Counted from the stretch's first letter, positions 20,071 to 34,245 are shown. The stretch is DNA of 64,000 nt from Branchiostoma belcheri (GCF_001625305.1 NW_017804043.1:917908-981907), one strand, 5' to 3'. Numbers and translations are program-made. The notes: generated by a model not told the origin, from the letters alone.

Positions 20071-21867
20071 ACCAGAGGTAATGGCCTTGTATTAGGCAGA
20101 GACAGAGTAGAATTAGAGACCGAACCATTTCATCCGCATTGATTCTGCAATCTTCTCTCAATTAACCTTTAACCTCCCGATGGTCATGCTATGTTTTCCT
20201 CAAGTTCGTTCTCCCTACAGGTCATGACCTCTCATATATCTCTTATAATAGGACATGGCCAACAATCACCCTGTAGGGGATAAGAACAAATAGGTTTTTA
20301 CTGTTTCTAGATGAGTGATGTAGACTTTTGATTTGGTTAAGGTCAGTACTGACAGCAGGGGGAGTGGCAGACTTGTGTAGTACTTTCTTGTAAACTGCCC
20401 CTATGACTGCCAGCTACGGGACAGAGTTAGGGCCTACTACTTTCTTGTAAACTGCCCCTATGACTGCCAGCTACGGGACTTGGTGTTAGTTAGGGCGCAG
20501 TCTCGTTCGTCCTACGATAGTCTTACCATCACAGACTTTCTTGTCGTTCCCGTGTCATGAGAAATACAGACCTCTTATTACGGAAAAGGTTGCGATTGAG
20601 ACGAGATACTTACTCACCTTGTATGACCACAGGTTTAGAAACGGGTTGTAGATGCTCAAGTTGGACCTCTACCGCTGCTACCCACCACATAAAATGACAC
20701 CAATTCTGCGGCCAAATCCTTGGCAAACAGGAGACTAATCTTTCTAGTAAATGATGCCTTAGCGTAAAAGAGGGAGCTGATTGGTCTTGCGATCTTGGTG
20801 GAATTTAATACTTCTACTATTGTTCCGGAGCTAGACTATTGTTTACTTGCGGCAATGTGCGGGTAAATAGCACTTCGCTTGTTCACTCAGCGGGGGGAGG
20901 GGTGCAAATTTTGCGGCTTTTCATAATCCGCTTCTTAATTGGCTCAGTTTTTGCTGCTGCTTCCTCTTCCTTTTATATCGTACCGATTACGAATTAGGTT
21001 GGTAATTGACAGAATGTTTAAAACTTTCTAGAAAAAACATTTGATTTGACAAAATGATACAATGTTACATGTTATCTTTGCATTTTCGAACGCCCATTTT
21101 CTGTTGTGTTATAAATTCTATTCTTTATATGTCAGTGGTGAGGCTAACATGAGCCATTTGCTACAGTTGTCAACTATTGTGTCTTGTATGTAATTTTCTT
21201 GTTGTTTAGTAGGCTTCCTAGCTGTCCTACATACCTAAAAGCAAGACCGTGTATTCTCGGCGAGCTTAAGTCCCTTATTGGTCGAAATGACATCAAACGT
21301 TATATAATTACAGATAACTGCCGCATTAGAAGAGCAGATTACTGGTATCCGTGGTTAGAAATGAAACTGGCACAGCGTTGATACCGGCAATAAAAGACAT
21401 TGGCAAATTCAACATGATTGTCGTAATACGCAGCAATCTGGTTTTGGGACCGGTCGAGGTTACATGAAAATTATATTGTTTTGACACGTTAACGTTACAC
21501 AAGCAATGTTAGTGCATGGGAGATGGAGGATACATTCATTTAACGCAATATCCAATGCCCAATAGTCTTTCTGTTTTCAGTACATTTTTCCATTCATCGT
21601 ATTGCAAGCAGGTTCTTAGAGAACCAGGCCCCGATACAGATAAAAAGACAATTGAATTTTGCAGAATTTTCCAAAGCTCTTTAGGTAGTCTTTTCCTAAA
21701 CTAAAAACGAAAGTCATTCATTTTACAGATGTTACAAGTATCTGTGACATGGACATTGTATATCTAAATGCCACGTGGAAAACGATTCTTTTTACCTTAC
21801 TCCGCAGTGACGTCGAATTGCGTTCACTCCGTTGATACACCGCCTAGGATAAGATACAGTAGTAGTA
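20071..21867. other. No gene; one 57-bp tandem duplication
   Basis: ACTTTCTTGTAAACTGCCCC occurs at 20382 and 20439 within a young duplication (20380-20478). The rest shows neither coding signal nor recognised repeats. Confidence 0.5.
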
Positions 21868-22187
21868 GCGTGCGTAGTCCAGTGGTTAGTGATCCTGCCT
21901 CTGGACTAAGAGGTTGGGAGTTCGAATCCCGGCTGATGTCGCTCACCCGACATGTACGCTACTGTTTAGGGTCGCAGTCCTTCGGACGGGACGTTAACCG
22001 TGGTCCACTGTTCATTGTGCTTGTCGAAAAGAGCTAGGGGAATTTCCCCGGTACAATGAACCTGTAAATACTGTACATAGCGGCTGTCTTCTCTGTCACG
22101 ACCAGTGGAAGATTAGCTCTTCAATGAGCTAAACTGGATCGAAATCACTATCACAATCACTATCACTATCACTATACATATACGTTA
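21868..22187 (+). mobile_element. tRNA-derived SINE, family B, with (ATCACT)n tail
   Basis: The head has A box TAGTCCAGTGGTTAGTG and a perfect B box GAGTTCGAATCCCGG. A unique body follows with CTTCGGACGGGACGTTAACC, then an (ATCACT)n tail. The tail and body rule out a plain tRNA gene. A second, 3'-truncated copy is at 59605-59740. Confidence 0.85.
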
Positions 22188-23861
22188 CCGACTCCCGACT
22201 CACTGACATCCCCGGGCTAGAATAAACACCAACCCAGCATGGTCCACTAGCTCTCATTGGAAACGCTATCAGATCCAGTTAAGAATCCAGGACATCGTAA
22301 TTAGAAAGGTTATCACCATGGAGACTAATTGTAAATACCGGCTTTTATATCACTGTACAGCGGATGTCCACTACATGTGGTCGATAGGCTGTACTATGAA
22401 GACCCCTGCAGCTGCTTGCGTTTGAATTTATCATTCAATGGGTAGGAAATTTATAGAACAGGTGGTGACATACTTAGCTGTTTGGACATAATGTGTTTTG
22501 AGACAAAATGAACATTTTAAGAATTCTTGCTTCTCCATTTCTATGATGTGTTTTTTTTTCATAAAGAATTTAACTTGAATCTTATGAAATAGGAATCAAC
22601 ACCAATGGTCGGTGTTCCTCAGGATCGAAGGACCCTGTTATCCTCCGAAAGGGTGACGTCAGTTCCGGGTCAAAGGTGGTTCGAAGTCGGTACCGACCAC
22701 CCGTCTCTGTTCAATTGTTTCTTTTGATCGTTTGAGTTGATGGTTCTGCATCAGATTTGTTTTACTCTACCTTTAATAGCTTCACCGATAGCACAATTTC
22801 CCTTGGTATTTTGTTTATTACAGTAGTATGTTTCTTGGGTAACACATTTCGTTCTTTCCAGGAGGATACCCGTGGTGGCAATGACAATGATATAAAGGCA
22901 GAACAGTAAACAAATAAGATACCTAGAAGATAATGTATGACTCACTTCAAGGCGTTCAGACATGAAGGCCTTGGTTCACATGCTTACGGGTATTATTCAT
23001 GAGTTTGTGTCTTTTTGAAGGCCTGAAATGTTTCTCGGCTATCTAGATCAATGTTTTCTTGGGAATACGCCTTTAGCGGTGGAATTAGACTCCTGAAAAA
23101 TACATGTACCTTGTTGGTATACAAATGCTTTTTTCTATGACAAACTTGTAGTGTTATACCAATAGTTGAGTTGTATTGAATTTGAACCTTTTTTTATGAG
23201 CAATCTGTATATGTATACCGAATAACCTAAACGTTGTACGAAGGCAAAACCAGTGTTATGACGGTTATGCTGGCTAATCAATTCTGTAGGAGTATTTCCT
23301 TTACGCATTCAAGAAAAAAGCCTCAAGACAACCATAGGTTTAACAGCGGAAGCCATGCCTACTAGGCAAAGCAGGCGTACTGGTGTGTTGATGTACTGGT
23401 GCTGGTGTATCAATCCATCTTAGTTACACTGCCTAAACAATTCAGATGCAGCCACGTACACGTAAACACACCTTTCAATTTTAAATCCCATTTGACTTAA
23501 TGGCTTGTAGGGGCCTTATCATTAAATAGCATTCTGACGTAACAAGTCGCCGGTCGCTTGCCAAGCTAATGCCCTGGTTAAAGGGCCGTCATATTGTCCT
23601 TGGGCCGGACTCGTTGATCCCCAGAAGGTCACCGAATTCCAAATTTGCCAGAGAGTCGACCACATGCATTGCATCTGAAGCTATACACTGTTATATAGAA
23701 ACTGGATAGGTGACTTTTAGAAAATGTACATGTTTAAAAAATCGTAGTGATCTCGAGGCATTGATAACGTCGCTGCCAAAAATGTTGTTTTAGAGCTCGC
23801 GCGATCGCTACTTGTTTTCGGACCTAGGTTACTGTTGTAGCTAGTGGAAAGTGGTCAAGAA
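22188..23861. other. No gene recognised
   Basis: About 22330-22400 weakly resembles the family B SINE body (TGTAAATAC, GTACAGCGG). Nothing else stands out. Confidence 0.4.
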
Positions 23862-24105
23862 GCAAGGTAAGGCAAGTGGGCACGAGGTCGAGAAAGCACA
23901 GGTTCGATTCCCTGCTTCCTGACTGGAAGTTATGTCCTCGAGAAAGGTACTTTCCTTACTCCACCCAGGCGTAACTTAGTAAGGCAGTTAAGGCAGAGGG
24001 ATGGAATCTTCTTTCCAAAACCTTGCCAGTGGATTAACAACCCACTGCCTCTACGTCGTAAAAGATAAGGCTATGGCACTATACTACCTCTTTTTACCTT
24101 TTTTG
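23862..24105 (+). mobile_element. tRNA-derived SINE, diverged
   Basis: A B box (AGGTTCGATTCC) near 23900 is followed by GAGAAAGGTACTTTCCTTAC and CACCCAGG, a body block known from several animal SINEs. The 3' part has GTGGATTAACAACCCACTGC, repeated at 40826-40900 beside the assembly gap. Confidence 0.65.
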
Positions 24106-24379
24106 TGACGGCTTCTATACACCACTTGGCCAATTCGGATGCAGCTGCTTAAATCTCCCTTTCAAATCCATTTATCACAAATAAACGGCCCGCACGCCTG
24201 CCACTCTGCAGTTTACAGTATCGGACATCAGTGTCAAACTCCACTGCCCGCAAACGACATTATAGAGATTGGAGGCCCGAAACCACGTCATACCATGGTC
24301 ATACTAGTCCTGAAAGCCCATTAAATTCGCCAGCGTGAAAGAAGCTACTGCAGCACGATGGGTTTAGTAATAGGAACTA

Positions 24380-24806
24380 CTTAACCACTTAATCTTGCCT
24401 CGTATATATGCCGCGACCTTAATTTGCACTCTATGTAACTATAACTGTATAGAGGATGAAGCACACTTTGTTTTAGAATGTGCGGTATACAATGACATCC
24501 GGAAATCCTTTATTAGCTCCTTACAGTTAGAAAAGAAATTTGCATACTTGCCGAAAATAGAATTGTTCAAACATATTATGACATCCAAGCGCTATGATAT
24601 AATTGAAAAACTATGTAAATTTATTCATACATGTTTCAAAAAGAGAGAAGAGATCCTGTAGGTAGATCCTGTAGATAGAGAAATAGCACACGAATGTAAC
24701 AATTGCTCCTTCTATTCTTATTACCAAGTTATTTAACTTAAGTGCATTTGGCCCGTGTAGGGCATGAACATGCAATAAAGTTCATTGTCATTGTCATTGT
24801 CATTAT
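24380..24806 (+). mobile_element. 3' end of a second non-LTR retrotransposon with (ATTGTC)n tail
   Basis: An open frame at 24395-24661 encodes CTLCN, IEDEAHFVLEC and VYNDIRK. This is the Cys/His-rich C-terminal motif (CxxC, ExxHF, C) common at the end of LINE reverse-transcriptase proteins. It is followed by AATAAAG and an ATTGTC tandem tail ending near 24806. The 5' part is missing. Confidence 0.75.
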
Positions 24807-25029
24807 GTGAGGTCGTTGGAATGCCGTTTTACATTGGGTTGAATATGCGATCGATAAGGTTTTACCAAGATTAAGTACAAGGTGTAGATGAAGTACTTTC
24901 CTGGTCTTGTATGACCGACGAAATGCTTACTACTAAGGTTTTACTAGTATTGTGGCAACCGGCTCATGGAAGGGGAAGCACTGATCGGCCATACTTTTTG
25001 AACCCAGAACCTTTAGAGTCAACGACCTT

Positions 25030-25312
25030 AACCGCATGTTCAAGGGTTAGGTGTAACAAGTTGTTCGGTGTAATGTAGCCACCTGCCGCCGCGCCGCGTG
25101 CCTGCGAAGCTGGTGTGTTACGCCGAAGGGCGGTTATACCGGCTATACTACTGATACAGAAGCTGGTGTAATACGCCGAAGGGCGGTTATACCAGCTATA
25201 CAGATACAGATACAGAAGCTGGTGTGTTACACCGAAGGGCGGTTATACCGGCTACACAGATACAGAAGCTGATGTGTTATACCGGCTTTACCGATACAAA
25301 TACAGATACAGT
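25030..25312 (+). mobile_element. LINE 3' end with about four tandem terminal monomers
   Basis: It starts with GTTCAAGGGTTAGGTGTAAC and the CCGCCGCGCCGCG block. The GAAGCTGGTGT to GATACAG monomer is then repeated about four times with decreasing completeness. Confidence 0.85.
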
Positions 25313-26289
25313 ACCATAAGACTACATTGCCACTTCAATCACGTTGCTGACTTACAGCTCTAATTCCACAGCTTCCTGTAATTATTGGCAAATCGATAGA
25401 CCGTAGCATTCCCCTCGTCGGGACACTGCCGACGAGGCAAAAACAAATTACATAATAGCGCCATAAACCATGCCAAATATTGTCGTTTGGGTATATTCCA
25501 GTTTTCCTTTGTGTTGGGAATAAGAGCTCAATTCCGTCACAGAATGGATTCTGCTAACACAGATGTATGTTTCACTGCGTGAGTTTCAACGCATTTGACA
25601 TTTAGAAAGCTTAAAGATGAATTAGCTCACTGTTGCTTTTGCTCAAGATGAAATGAATTTCTGATAGTTGGCAGTTTTAGAGTATGAAACACGTGCTGAA
25701 CTATATATCACTTGTTCCCTGAGGGAATATAATGTAATATATCATTATTATTTCATTATCGCTGTGTGGTATACTCTTATGGTTCGTACATTCCAGACTT
25801 TCTGTTAATGGTAACATGATGGTATTGTGGTTAGGATTGTTGGTTCTGGATCTACTGGTTTGGAGTTTGAATCCCAAGCAGGTACCGATGTTGTGCAATT
25901 AGGAAAGGTATTTAAGGTAACATGGTGATTACATCATCACCCGGACGGACGCGTGGCGAACCCCGTCTTGTATTAAGCTAACGAAAGGGTATATCACCTC
26001 GTAAGGGGCGGTATAACCCCGACCAATACGGTCGACCGATGATGATGATGATTTAAGTTAACACCTATTTCCTGACACAACTCTGGTGGAAATGATTATG
26101 TAGCTTTGGTTCGGGACTTCCTCTCGGATGTGACGTAACGCGTGGATGATTGAGGATATCCACGTCGTGAGCACGTTACAAGTACCGCTCTTATCGGTTC
26201 AACTAGGTGTGAGTGGATCAAAAACGTCAGTCTGGTCATAGGAATCTTGACTACGGTCAGTCAGTTTTAAAGGCTGTGACTTTGCTGCT
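25313..26289. other. No gene; one weak SINE-like head
   Basis: At about 25795-25900 a GTGGTTAGGATTG A-box-like segment and GAGTTTGAATCCC B box suggest a decayed tRNA-derived SINE on the plus strand. A short GAT run lies near 26040. Confidence 0.4.
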
Positions 26290-26291
26290 CG

Positions 26292-26351
<60 letters not shown>

Positions 26352-26398
26352 CACACACACACACACACACACACATGCGCGCACACACACACACATGT

Positions 26399-26429
<31 letters not shown>

Positions 26430-26434
26430 CAAAC
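26290..26434. repeat. (GC)n-(CA)n compound microsatellite
   Basis: A short GC run leads into about 130 bp of CA repeats with ATGT, ATGCGCG and AA interruptions. Confidence 0.95.
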
Positions 26435-29400
26435 AGAAGTTTTTGCTCAGTTTTTGGAACATTGAACAGTGTACAAAACGAAGTCCGTCATATGCACATT
26501 GTTCAAAACTGTTGCGATACACTCAAAGGCGTTTAGCCGGAAGGGTTTACTGTATGGTAATGTGAACGTGTACAAAAACCGCTTCAAGCTAGCAATTTAA
26601 ATACTCATTCACCACAAGTCCTGGAAATGTTTGTACTAAGAACAAGTCTGAAACGTTTGACGATAAGATAATCCTATGGAGGCTTAATGGTATATCAAGT
26701 ACTATATACAATTCTTTCACACATTGCGAGGTTTAACTTACAAATGTTCAAAGTATGATAAACTTATCAAAAAAGAAAATATCCACCGAAACGCATCGGG
26801 CTCGTTCAGTCTAGCGTGATGTTAATTCTTTGTGATTGTGTATACTCGTAGAGCACGCTGGCGAAACACACACATTGCAAACACTAACTCAATGCACAGT
26901 GCGAACCCACCCATTCGTAAGACTTATTGAGTTTCTCTTGGGACGACTCAATCTTTGATGGCCATTGTAGAAACTTAAACCAGCGTGAGTAAGGATCACA
27001 CAGGCTGGAATCATCCAGGTTTGAAAAAAATGGTGTTTTCTTGCTCAATGGAGCACGGCAACACATCGGAAGTACGTATCACGTCAAAGGCTTAATTTGG
27101 ATGACTGACACATACATGTATGTCAGATCCTGTAGATTACTTATGTATTTGGCTGCTCGTGTTAATCTCAAAGCAGATTCCTTGCCCCACCGAATCTGCT
27201 TGGATATTACGCTCATGTCCCACCGTGCATGTCCCTAGACGGTCTTTTTGACTAATGGGGAATCATTATTTCCAGTATCTGGTAATGTTACCTGTATACC
27301 TGGAGGGTAATGGGTTAAAGGACTTTGTGATTGCGTTGAGATACCCGAATTTACTCTCCGAGTGGAGGTTTAGGCTTCAGGTTATTTATGACGTGTTTTA
27401 AACGTTTATGCCTGGCTTTCTTTATTGTACTGGTATGTTTTTGTCTGTCCTGCCAGTGAAACCGTCTTGCCAATCTGAAACTGTCTTCCAGTCACCAAAA
27501 GATCTGCTTGGAGATCAACCTGCATTGTCGTCTACAGACACTGCAGGATTTGAATAATGGCGTTACGCTGGTCGTAAGAGCTCACAGGTAAACAGAAATC
27601 AATCTAGCTTGAGTAGTAGTCTTGGAGGCACGTGGAATATATCAAACGTGAAGAAGCTACAAAATTAAAATCTCAATATGCTTTTAGAATCCACGTTACA
27701 CCAGAGAGTTTTCACACTTCTAGGATTTGGCCCCCCAAAAAAAGTTTTATCAGGTTGGTAAAGTATAGCTCTGAGGAAGGTATCTGATAGATACCGAACT
27801 TCAGCGAGGTACGTAAACTATCTTGGTTGTGTAAACGAAAACTCCTGTATCCTTCCATGATTTGGGCTTTCATGGATGTATTGAAGCTGTGTGTAGGGCA
27901 CTGTGTGATATAATTCAACAGGGCATTATTATCGTGTACGTATCATTGCTGTATCCTTTTCCTGGTCTATTCATGACCTGTACTTAGCTTGTTAGAGCAC
28001 AAACGTACAATAAAAGCCTTTCATTCATTAATTAAACTACTTCCTGAATTCCTTCACATACCACCCACTTGCTTCAACAGCAAGCGCGCTGGGTCACCTT
28101 CAGGCTTAACTATCGTGAGTCTGTCAATCAACTGTCAAAATTACCTCCCACCCTCCATGCAACCGCCGTTACAAAACGCACTTGACAAAATACTTTGCAC
28201 TTATCGGTATTCAATACGTCTGTCTTGGAGGGTGGAATCAAATCGATATCAATGAATATTTCATGCGCACAAAGCCCTTTTGATTAGTCAACTACAAGGC
28301 CATGATGCACAGAACATGACCACAGAGCCTCGCGGTACAGTACTGGAGCTTAATTGAAGACTTCTACACAAACAATGTACACCCAACGCAAAGCTGTTTC
28401 GAAACCTCAAGGTCGACTGAATAGAGTTCAAACGGAGTACGTTCAATATAATAACCACCGCAGGCTTGTATTAGAAACGTTTGCAAAGTTCATGCCCTAT
28501 TATGCCGCGGGTAGGATTTAATAATAAGGAAAGTCTGCTTCTGTATCTCCAAGCACGTTCCAAGGGCACCGGCAATAGGGGTTATAAACTTGATTTTGCT
28601 ACATATAATTTATCATTATTTTATAATGACCACTGCTTTTACATGTGACCTTAGATAAGTGCATGGGAGCGAAAATTAGTGCCCAGTGAGGGTGATTTAC
28701 ATCTGGTGCATTAAGAGATAGTCATTAAGAGATACACCTCTTCCATTAGACCAGATTTATGTATCCGGACTGACTGTTGCTTAATTGAAGGCCGGGACTA
28801 ACACAAACAAAATTGCGCCGCGGCACTTAGGAAGAGATATCACAAATCATGCTAGGAAAAACCACTTAAGGGCTATAAATTTTCGCCTCCACGGTTAAAG
28901 AAAACTGCAAGGGTCTTAAATACTGGGCTTAGCATCCATCAAAACGGTACTGAATGTTGTTATTCGTCGCTCTTGATTGCTGTGATATCCTAGAAGCAAA
29001 TTACTACTTTTCGTACCACACCTGATGTACATCAAATCACGTGGGAAGATCCCAAGCGTTAGAAATTTGTCTCCATCATTTAGAACTTTCAAACTTTCAA
29101 AATTTTGCCATCAGCTCTTGAGCTCCAGTTTGCTTCTTGCTGTAAATCTGACTCCAAACAAGCCAACAAGAAGAGGGAAATTTCAGATTCTCAAAAAATA
29201 TTGTGGGTTTTCCTTTCTTAAACACGTGCTGGCAACCTATTCCGAACTCATACAAAAACAAAACGCACGGCACAATCACCCAAAACAATAATATTGTACC
29301 ATGAAGTAAAATTGATAGCTTGAAAGCTCATCGCTATTGTACATTTCCTTCTGAATTAGGTTTAAGAGGCCTTATACGTCATCAGAGCGCTACAACCATC

Positions 29401-30855
29401 GAGACGGAGGCTGCCATAGACTGCCTTCAACTTCTGATCCGCAGCAAACCGTGCCACATTTTCTATCTAGCGTAAAATGGGCTTAATAGAAACGGTGCGT
29501 TTTCTGTGGTCACGTTCAATTTCTTTTGTTGAAAATTACAATTATATCCAGCTTCAAAATAAAACGAAAGAGGGAAATATCGATTTACATCCAGTTATAT
29601 CTATAGTGGTATTATCCTGTCAGAAAACCAACCAACCATACTGCGCTAAAGAAGGAGTAACATCCTGACTGAAGGGTATTGAACTCCCCTGGTAAAAATA
29701 GAAAAATAGATTGCACCGTAACAGCATGTCCTCTCTATAATAACTTTACTTTTAGTGGGTGTACGTGACTGTGTGATTTGTGCATTGGTGCTTTATATAT
29801 ATACGATAAAATGCTGTATTAGATCATTTCCACACGATATTAGCTTTAGCAATTTCAGGTCCGTTTTGTGGAGTCAATAACGTCGTAAATTAGAGCTCGG
29901 ACCTCTTCGTACAACTCATAAAACATGGATGAACAAGCGGAGCCTTCAAAGCTGAGATGATACTACAGAGCGAAAGGGAACAAAACTTTTAGTCGTCACG
30001 TAGAACAGGAAACTTAGTTTATGATTATGTACATATGTAATGCAGCCGCCAGATGATGATGATGTACATAAACATCCTGTTCAAAATTTTACTTTAAGTT
30101 TTCTTCTTTGTACTAATAATGCGGTTTATTGCAATTTCAGGCCCTAAGGCTGATTAAGGTAACAATGAAATAACGTACATAACAAAGGTTTGACTAGTTT
30201 GCAGATTAGACTATTAGAGGATTCTGGAGACTTTATACAATATTCAATATTCGGTACAAAACCTGATCCCTTGTTATCCCTTTAAATCTCCCTCTCCCAC
30301 TCTTTTCTCTCTCTCTGTCTGACTATACATGATTCTTCAGTAGTTGCCTTTTCAACATATAAAGTAACATGGTAGTACTGTTTTGTACATCTCGGCTCCA
30401 TACAACGCACTTGGCAGCGTTAGATGGCGTTTGCGAGCGTGAGAAATCAAGTCACGTATCTCTGACAAGATTAAAAGCCGACATGTCAGCAGATCCATAT
30501 AAGGCACTACCCGTCAGTGTCTTGGCCGTGGTCCCCACAACGTCTTAAGTAATTGGATTACGTCAATAGTAAGGCGCCAGTGACTTTGACGAAGGTGTCT
30601 ACGTATAGTGCTGGTGGCATCCCAAATAGTCAGTGGGTTGAGGATGGGTCACTCTTTGCAGGGCGCAGTGAAATAGAAAATTGCACGACGCTTTCGCATG
30701 GGCACCCGCAAATACAGGCAGGACTAGGGAATAGTGAAAATAAAGTTTGATTTAAACTACAGGCCCCGAGGCAAAGTCGTATGGGGTGGGGCGCAGGTGT
30801 ACCTGGGACCGTGGCTATAATTTTGTTAAAGGGAGAGACGCACTCTGTGTCTGCA
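26435..30855. other. Long stretch without a recognised gene
   Basis: Only a degenerate hammerhead-like hairpin (27771-27799, plus strand: CTGAGGA, A, GGTATC/GATACC, GAAC) was noted. Several short open frames have neither splice context nor recognisable protein motifs. Confidence 0.4.
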
Positions 30856-31075
30856 TCGGTATAACCGCCCTTCGGCGTAACACACCAGCTTCGCAGGCAC
30901 GCGGCGCGGCGGCAGCTGGCTACATAACACCGAACAACTTGTTACACCTAACCCTTGAACATCTAACTCGAAACACTGTTTAAAGGTATCCAATGATAAT
31001 GCATCGACTGTACTTGACAGCGAGTTCCACGCTGCGATAGTTCTAGGAAAGAATGAGTTTTTGAACCTGTAGCTG
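30856..31075 (-). mobile_element. LINE 3' end, 5'-truncated
   Basis: Minus strand: reverse-transcriptase tail including the FFPRTIAAWN region, 3' UTR with the GCCGCCGCG block, then one terminal monomer. The right-hand boundary fades near 31075. Confidence 0.8.
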
Positions 31076-31394
31076 TATCGGTATAACTTGACAAAGTGAC
31101 TTTATCATTATTTTCTCTTCCTATGGTGTTTTTGCCGTAGGGTTTCAGTGGATTCACATCTCATCGCTCATCAAAGAATTGATAGCGCAAGTTATATATC
31201 TTACAACGTCAGGAGAGTGTAGGGACTCGTTGTTTGTAACTATACAGTTTGTTTAGCAGAGGGTCAAGAGTTCGAATCCCAGCTTCCTCCCGAAGTGGTC
31301 TCCTCTAGAAAGAGCTGATTGCTTGTGGTTAGACTTTTAGACGGAAACCCTTCCCTGTATTGATTGAACGTTATCTTGGAAGTTCAACTGTGCT

Positions 31395-31545
31395 GGTAGA
31401 AATCATTATGAAGCAAGTTTGAACTAAATTTTCTAAAAATTGGGACTAAATTTTCGACAAAGACTGGAGTTGTACGGTCGAAAATTTAGTCCAATTTCCT
31501 GTGTTGGAAATTGTAGTTGAAACTTGTTCCATATTGATTGAACAT
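31395..31545. mobile_element. Palindromic element, same family as 13655-13835
   Basis: Outer arms (AGCAAGTTTGAAC and TTGAAACTTGTTCC) and a second inner pair, ACTAAATTTTCGAC with GTCGAAAATTTAGT, surround GACTGGAGTTGTAC. That loop is the reverse complement of the 13.7-kb loop. A degenerate hammerhead-like core spans 31454-31483. Confidence 0.65.
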
Positions 31546-33103
31546 TTGTAACACCAGCTCTTCCTGTTATGACAACCGAGAGAATAACCAAGATGACCTT
31601 TTTACTTTTCTGACGTCGCTCGGAAACACGCTTTGGTAAACGCTGTCAGTCCAAATGACTATCAAACCAACACACACCCTTCAACGGGCCTTACAGACAA
31701 ATCCGCTAAATCCGCAGTAAATTCCAAGCGGCATGGATCCGGCAAAAGATCGATATCTGCTGATCCTTCTTGCCTTGTTGCGTCTATCATTCTGAGATCA
31801 CTGCACCTACCCGGGGCCTGCTGATGGGATATGGCGCCATAATGCTCGATTAGGACGTATCTCCTGCACTCGCAGGTCACTACAACTTGCTGATGGCTAA
31901 CACGCAACTCGCTATCGTTCACGGCCATCGTGGCTTGTTAAGTTTGCACCTTGTCAAGGATGGTAGTGAGATTAAACTCTGCTCCGATAACTGACGCTCC
32001 GAACGCTTGTCTGATACACTTAGCGCGGCCATCGCTTTTGAGAGAGAAACATGTAACACTGTTAGCGTAAACTGGAAAACTTCCAACATGGCTGAAAACT
32101 GTGGCGGTAGAGATAAGGAGTCAATAGGTCAAGACTGTAGCACCTAATGTCCTGAATACCCGCTCCTTCAGGTTTTGATAGCGCGCGTTCTTGCGTGGGT
32201 AACGGTCCCGAATCTGGGCCAAAGGTTACGAGTTCGAGTCCTGGCTAACTAGATAGACATGGCGCTGCGATGAGTTGTCATTCTTATCTTAGGAATGTAA
32301 TCCAAGTTCTACTCCTTGAAACTTACCCCGAGTACATTAATTCTGCGTATACCGGATAAATATTATCTGTTATAGCGTTACCTTTTTTTATGACCAGAAA
32401 GTTATGCTGTCAATAAGAGTGGACAAATCCGTCGTGCAACAGACTTACGACAAATCGGGGACATTCGTTGGACAGCCGTGCATGTGTCGGACGACATGTA
32501 TCTTGTGACAAAGCTTAAGAAGATCCTGTCGATGGTCGGTTCTGTCCACGCCTCACTGATCTAGAATTCTTCAGCTTTCGCACGACGAATGTGAAATTTA
32601 GAATATTTTATAACTTAAGAAAGGCCCAAACAAACAATGCGATCCTATATCCTAGCCTTAAACCCCAAGATCTACAGATTTAACAGAATCATCCCGTGAA
32701 GTATACGTAGGGATCAAATAGATAAAAGCACTAGAATAAAACAGACATATCTCTTACAGTTTGCATGCGTAACAAAATTAACTTCTAAACGATTCTGCGA
32801 AGTCTAACATTTTAAGTTTTAAGGTCATCTCAGCTTATGCCTTACCTTCCCTCTTGCATGTTCCACCCCTTTGCTTGAAGAACAAACCAAGTGTGTCAAG
32901 TTGGTAACTCAAACTTAAGATGCCCTTGTCTTTGTTTACATACGGTAGGATTTATGTTACACAGTCTTTAGATGGGAGCACCAGCCCTGTCCGGCGGATG
33001 GACCCAAGGCACCACCTTTTGGTGACCCACCGAAGGTTTTACCCAAAATGTTTACACGAACATGCCATGGAGAGGGATAATAGGACACAGCCGGCCTGCA
33101 CAA
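31546..33103. other. No gene recognised
   Basis: Isolated B-box-like segments (GAGTTCGAGTCCTGG near 32233, and GAGTTCGAATCCC near 31269 just upstream) suggest old SINE scraps. The minus-strand open frame at 31662-31928 has no recognised motif. Confidence 0.35.
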
Positions 33104-33394
33104 AAGTTAAAAAAGTTAAAGTTAAAGAGCTTTCCCGCGTCAAGTGACGCATAGGGCGGCGCCCATCTCCGTTCATTAGCCCTGGGCCACACACAGAAGT
33201 CACTACAACAGGGGGCTAGTCCACTGGTAGTGGTGTGTGTTTAACTCCCATACTCTTTCCCAAATGCTGAGTGCTAAGCAGAGAAAGCAGTATGTACCAT
33301 TTTAAAAGTCGTTGGTATGACTCGGCCGGGATCAAACTCACGACCTACCGAATGCAAGGCGAACACTCTACCCACTTGGTCATTGCACCGGTCC
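33104..33394 (-). mobile_element. tRNA-derived SINE, family A, with (AACTTT)n tail
   Basis: Reverse-strand copy of the element at 4076-4330. The minus strand begins GGACCGGTGCAATGACCAAG, has B box GAGTTTGATCCCGG, the AATGGTACATACTGCTTTC body and ends in AACTTTAACTTTTT. It is more complete than the intronic copy, as it keeps the tail. Confidence 0.85.
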
Positions 33395-34140
33395 TGTACA
33401 GAACACTTCCCTATATATAGAGAGAGGTTTGATGTTTAAAATGATGCCTACTGTTGATAGTTAATGTAAATCTAAGAACGTTTGATGTGAAGAAAATTGG
33501 ATAAAGTATCCTACAGAGGTACGCCTGAAGGTAGAAAAACATAACAAATTGAATTTGGTACATTGAAAAGGGTTATACCGAATAGCACCATGGGGCTACT
33601 ACACCTAATTTACACGGAATACGTCATACAGTGCTTCTTCTAAAGGCAGTTGATAATTGGCATTTACAAGAAGGACTTTCATGCCAAATTGTATTAGAGT
33701 CGGAGGAAATCATGCTGGTATGGTTGAAGGAGAGAAAAGTTATATTTGGGAAACCGAAGTAGCAACACAGCTAGCCACACGGCCAGTCGACGCCACTTCA
33801 ATAGTGTCATCATACCACATGCTCAGCGCTTCATTTGTTTTCGCTTTTTTTTATTTACTTCATGATTCACCACAAAACAAGGCTCATGGGAGCCACTCAA
33901 GATGTTTTGGGTTACTGTACAGATAGTGAGGACAGATGTTTGTTGACCTTAGACTTGAAAAGTTTGAGGTTATACGTGTGGGAATCAAGCACATGGTAGC
34001 TTATTCCTTAGTGATGCTGTTCTAGGAAAGAAGCTTTCAGCATGGAACGTCCTCCTAAGAGGTGGTGAATGGAGGAAGAAAGGGTGATCCATCCTCGAAT
34101 ATACAATTATTTTCATCTCTCGGTATTACTAATTACGTTT

Positions 34141-34245
34141 TAACAACCCGTTTAGTTAAGGACCTTTGTGCTCAATTAACAACCCGTTAAATTAAAGTCC
34201 TTTGTGCTCAATTACCAACCCGTTAATTAAGATTCTTAGTATCAA
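34141..34245. repeat. Three tandem copies of an about 36-bp unit
   Basis: AACAACCCGTT and CCTTTGTGCTCAATTA recur at 34141, 34177 and 34212. No other features were noted in 33395-34424. Confidence 0.85.

Noticed and set aside
21868-21945. Functional tRNA gene
   Set aside because: A and B boxes are present but the element continues into a long non-tRNA body with an ATCACT tail, and a related copy exists, so it is a SINE.
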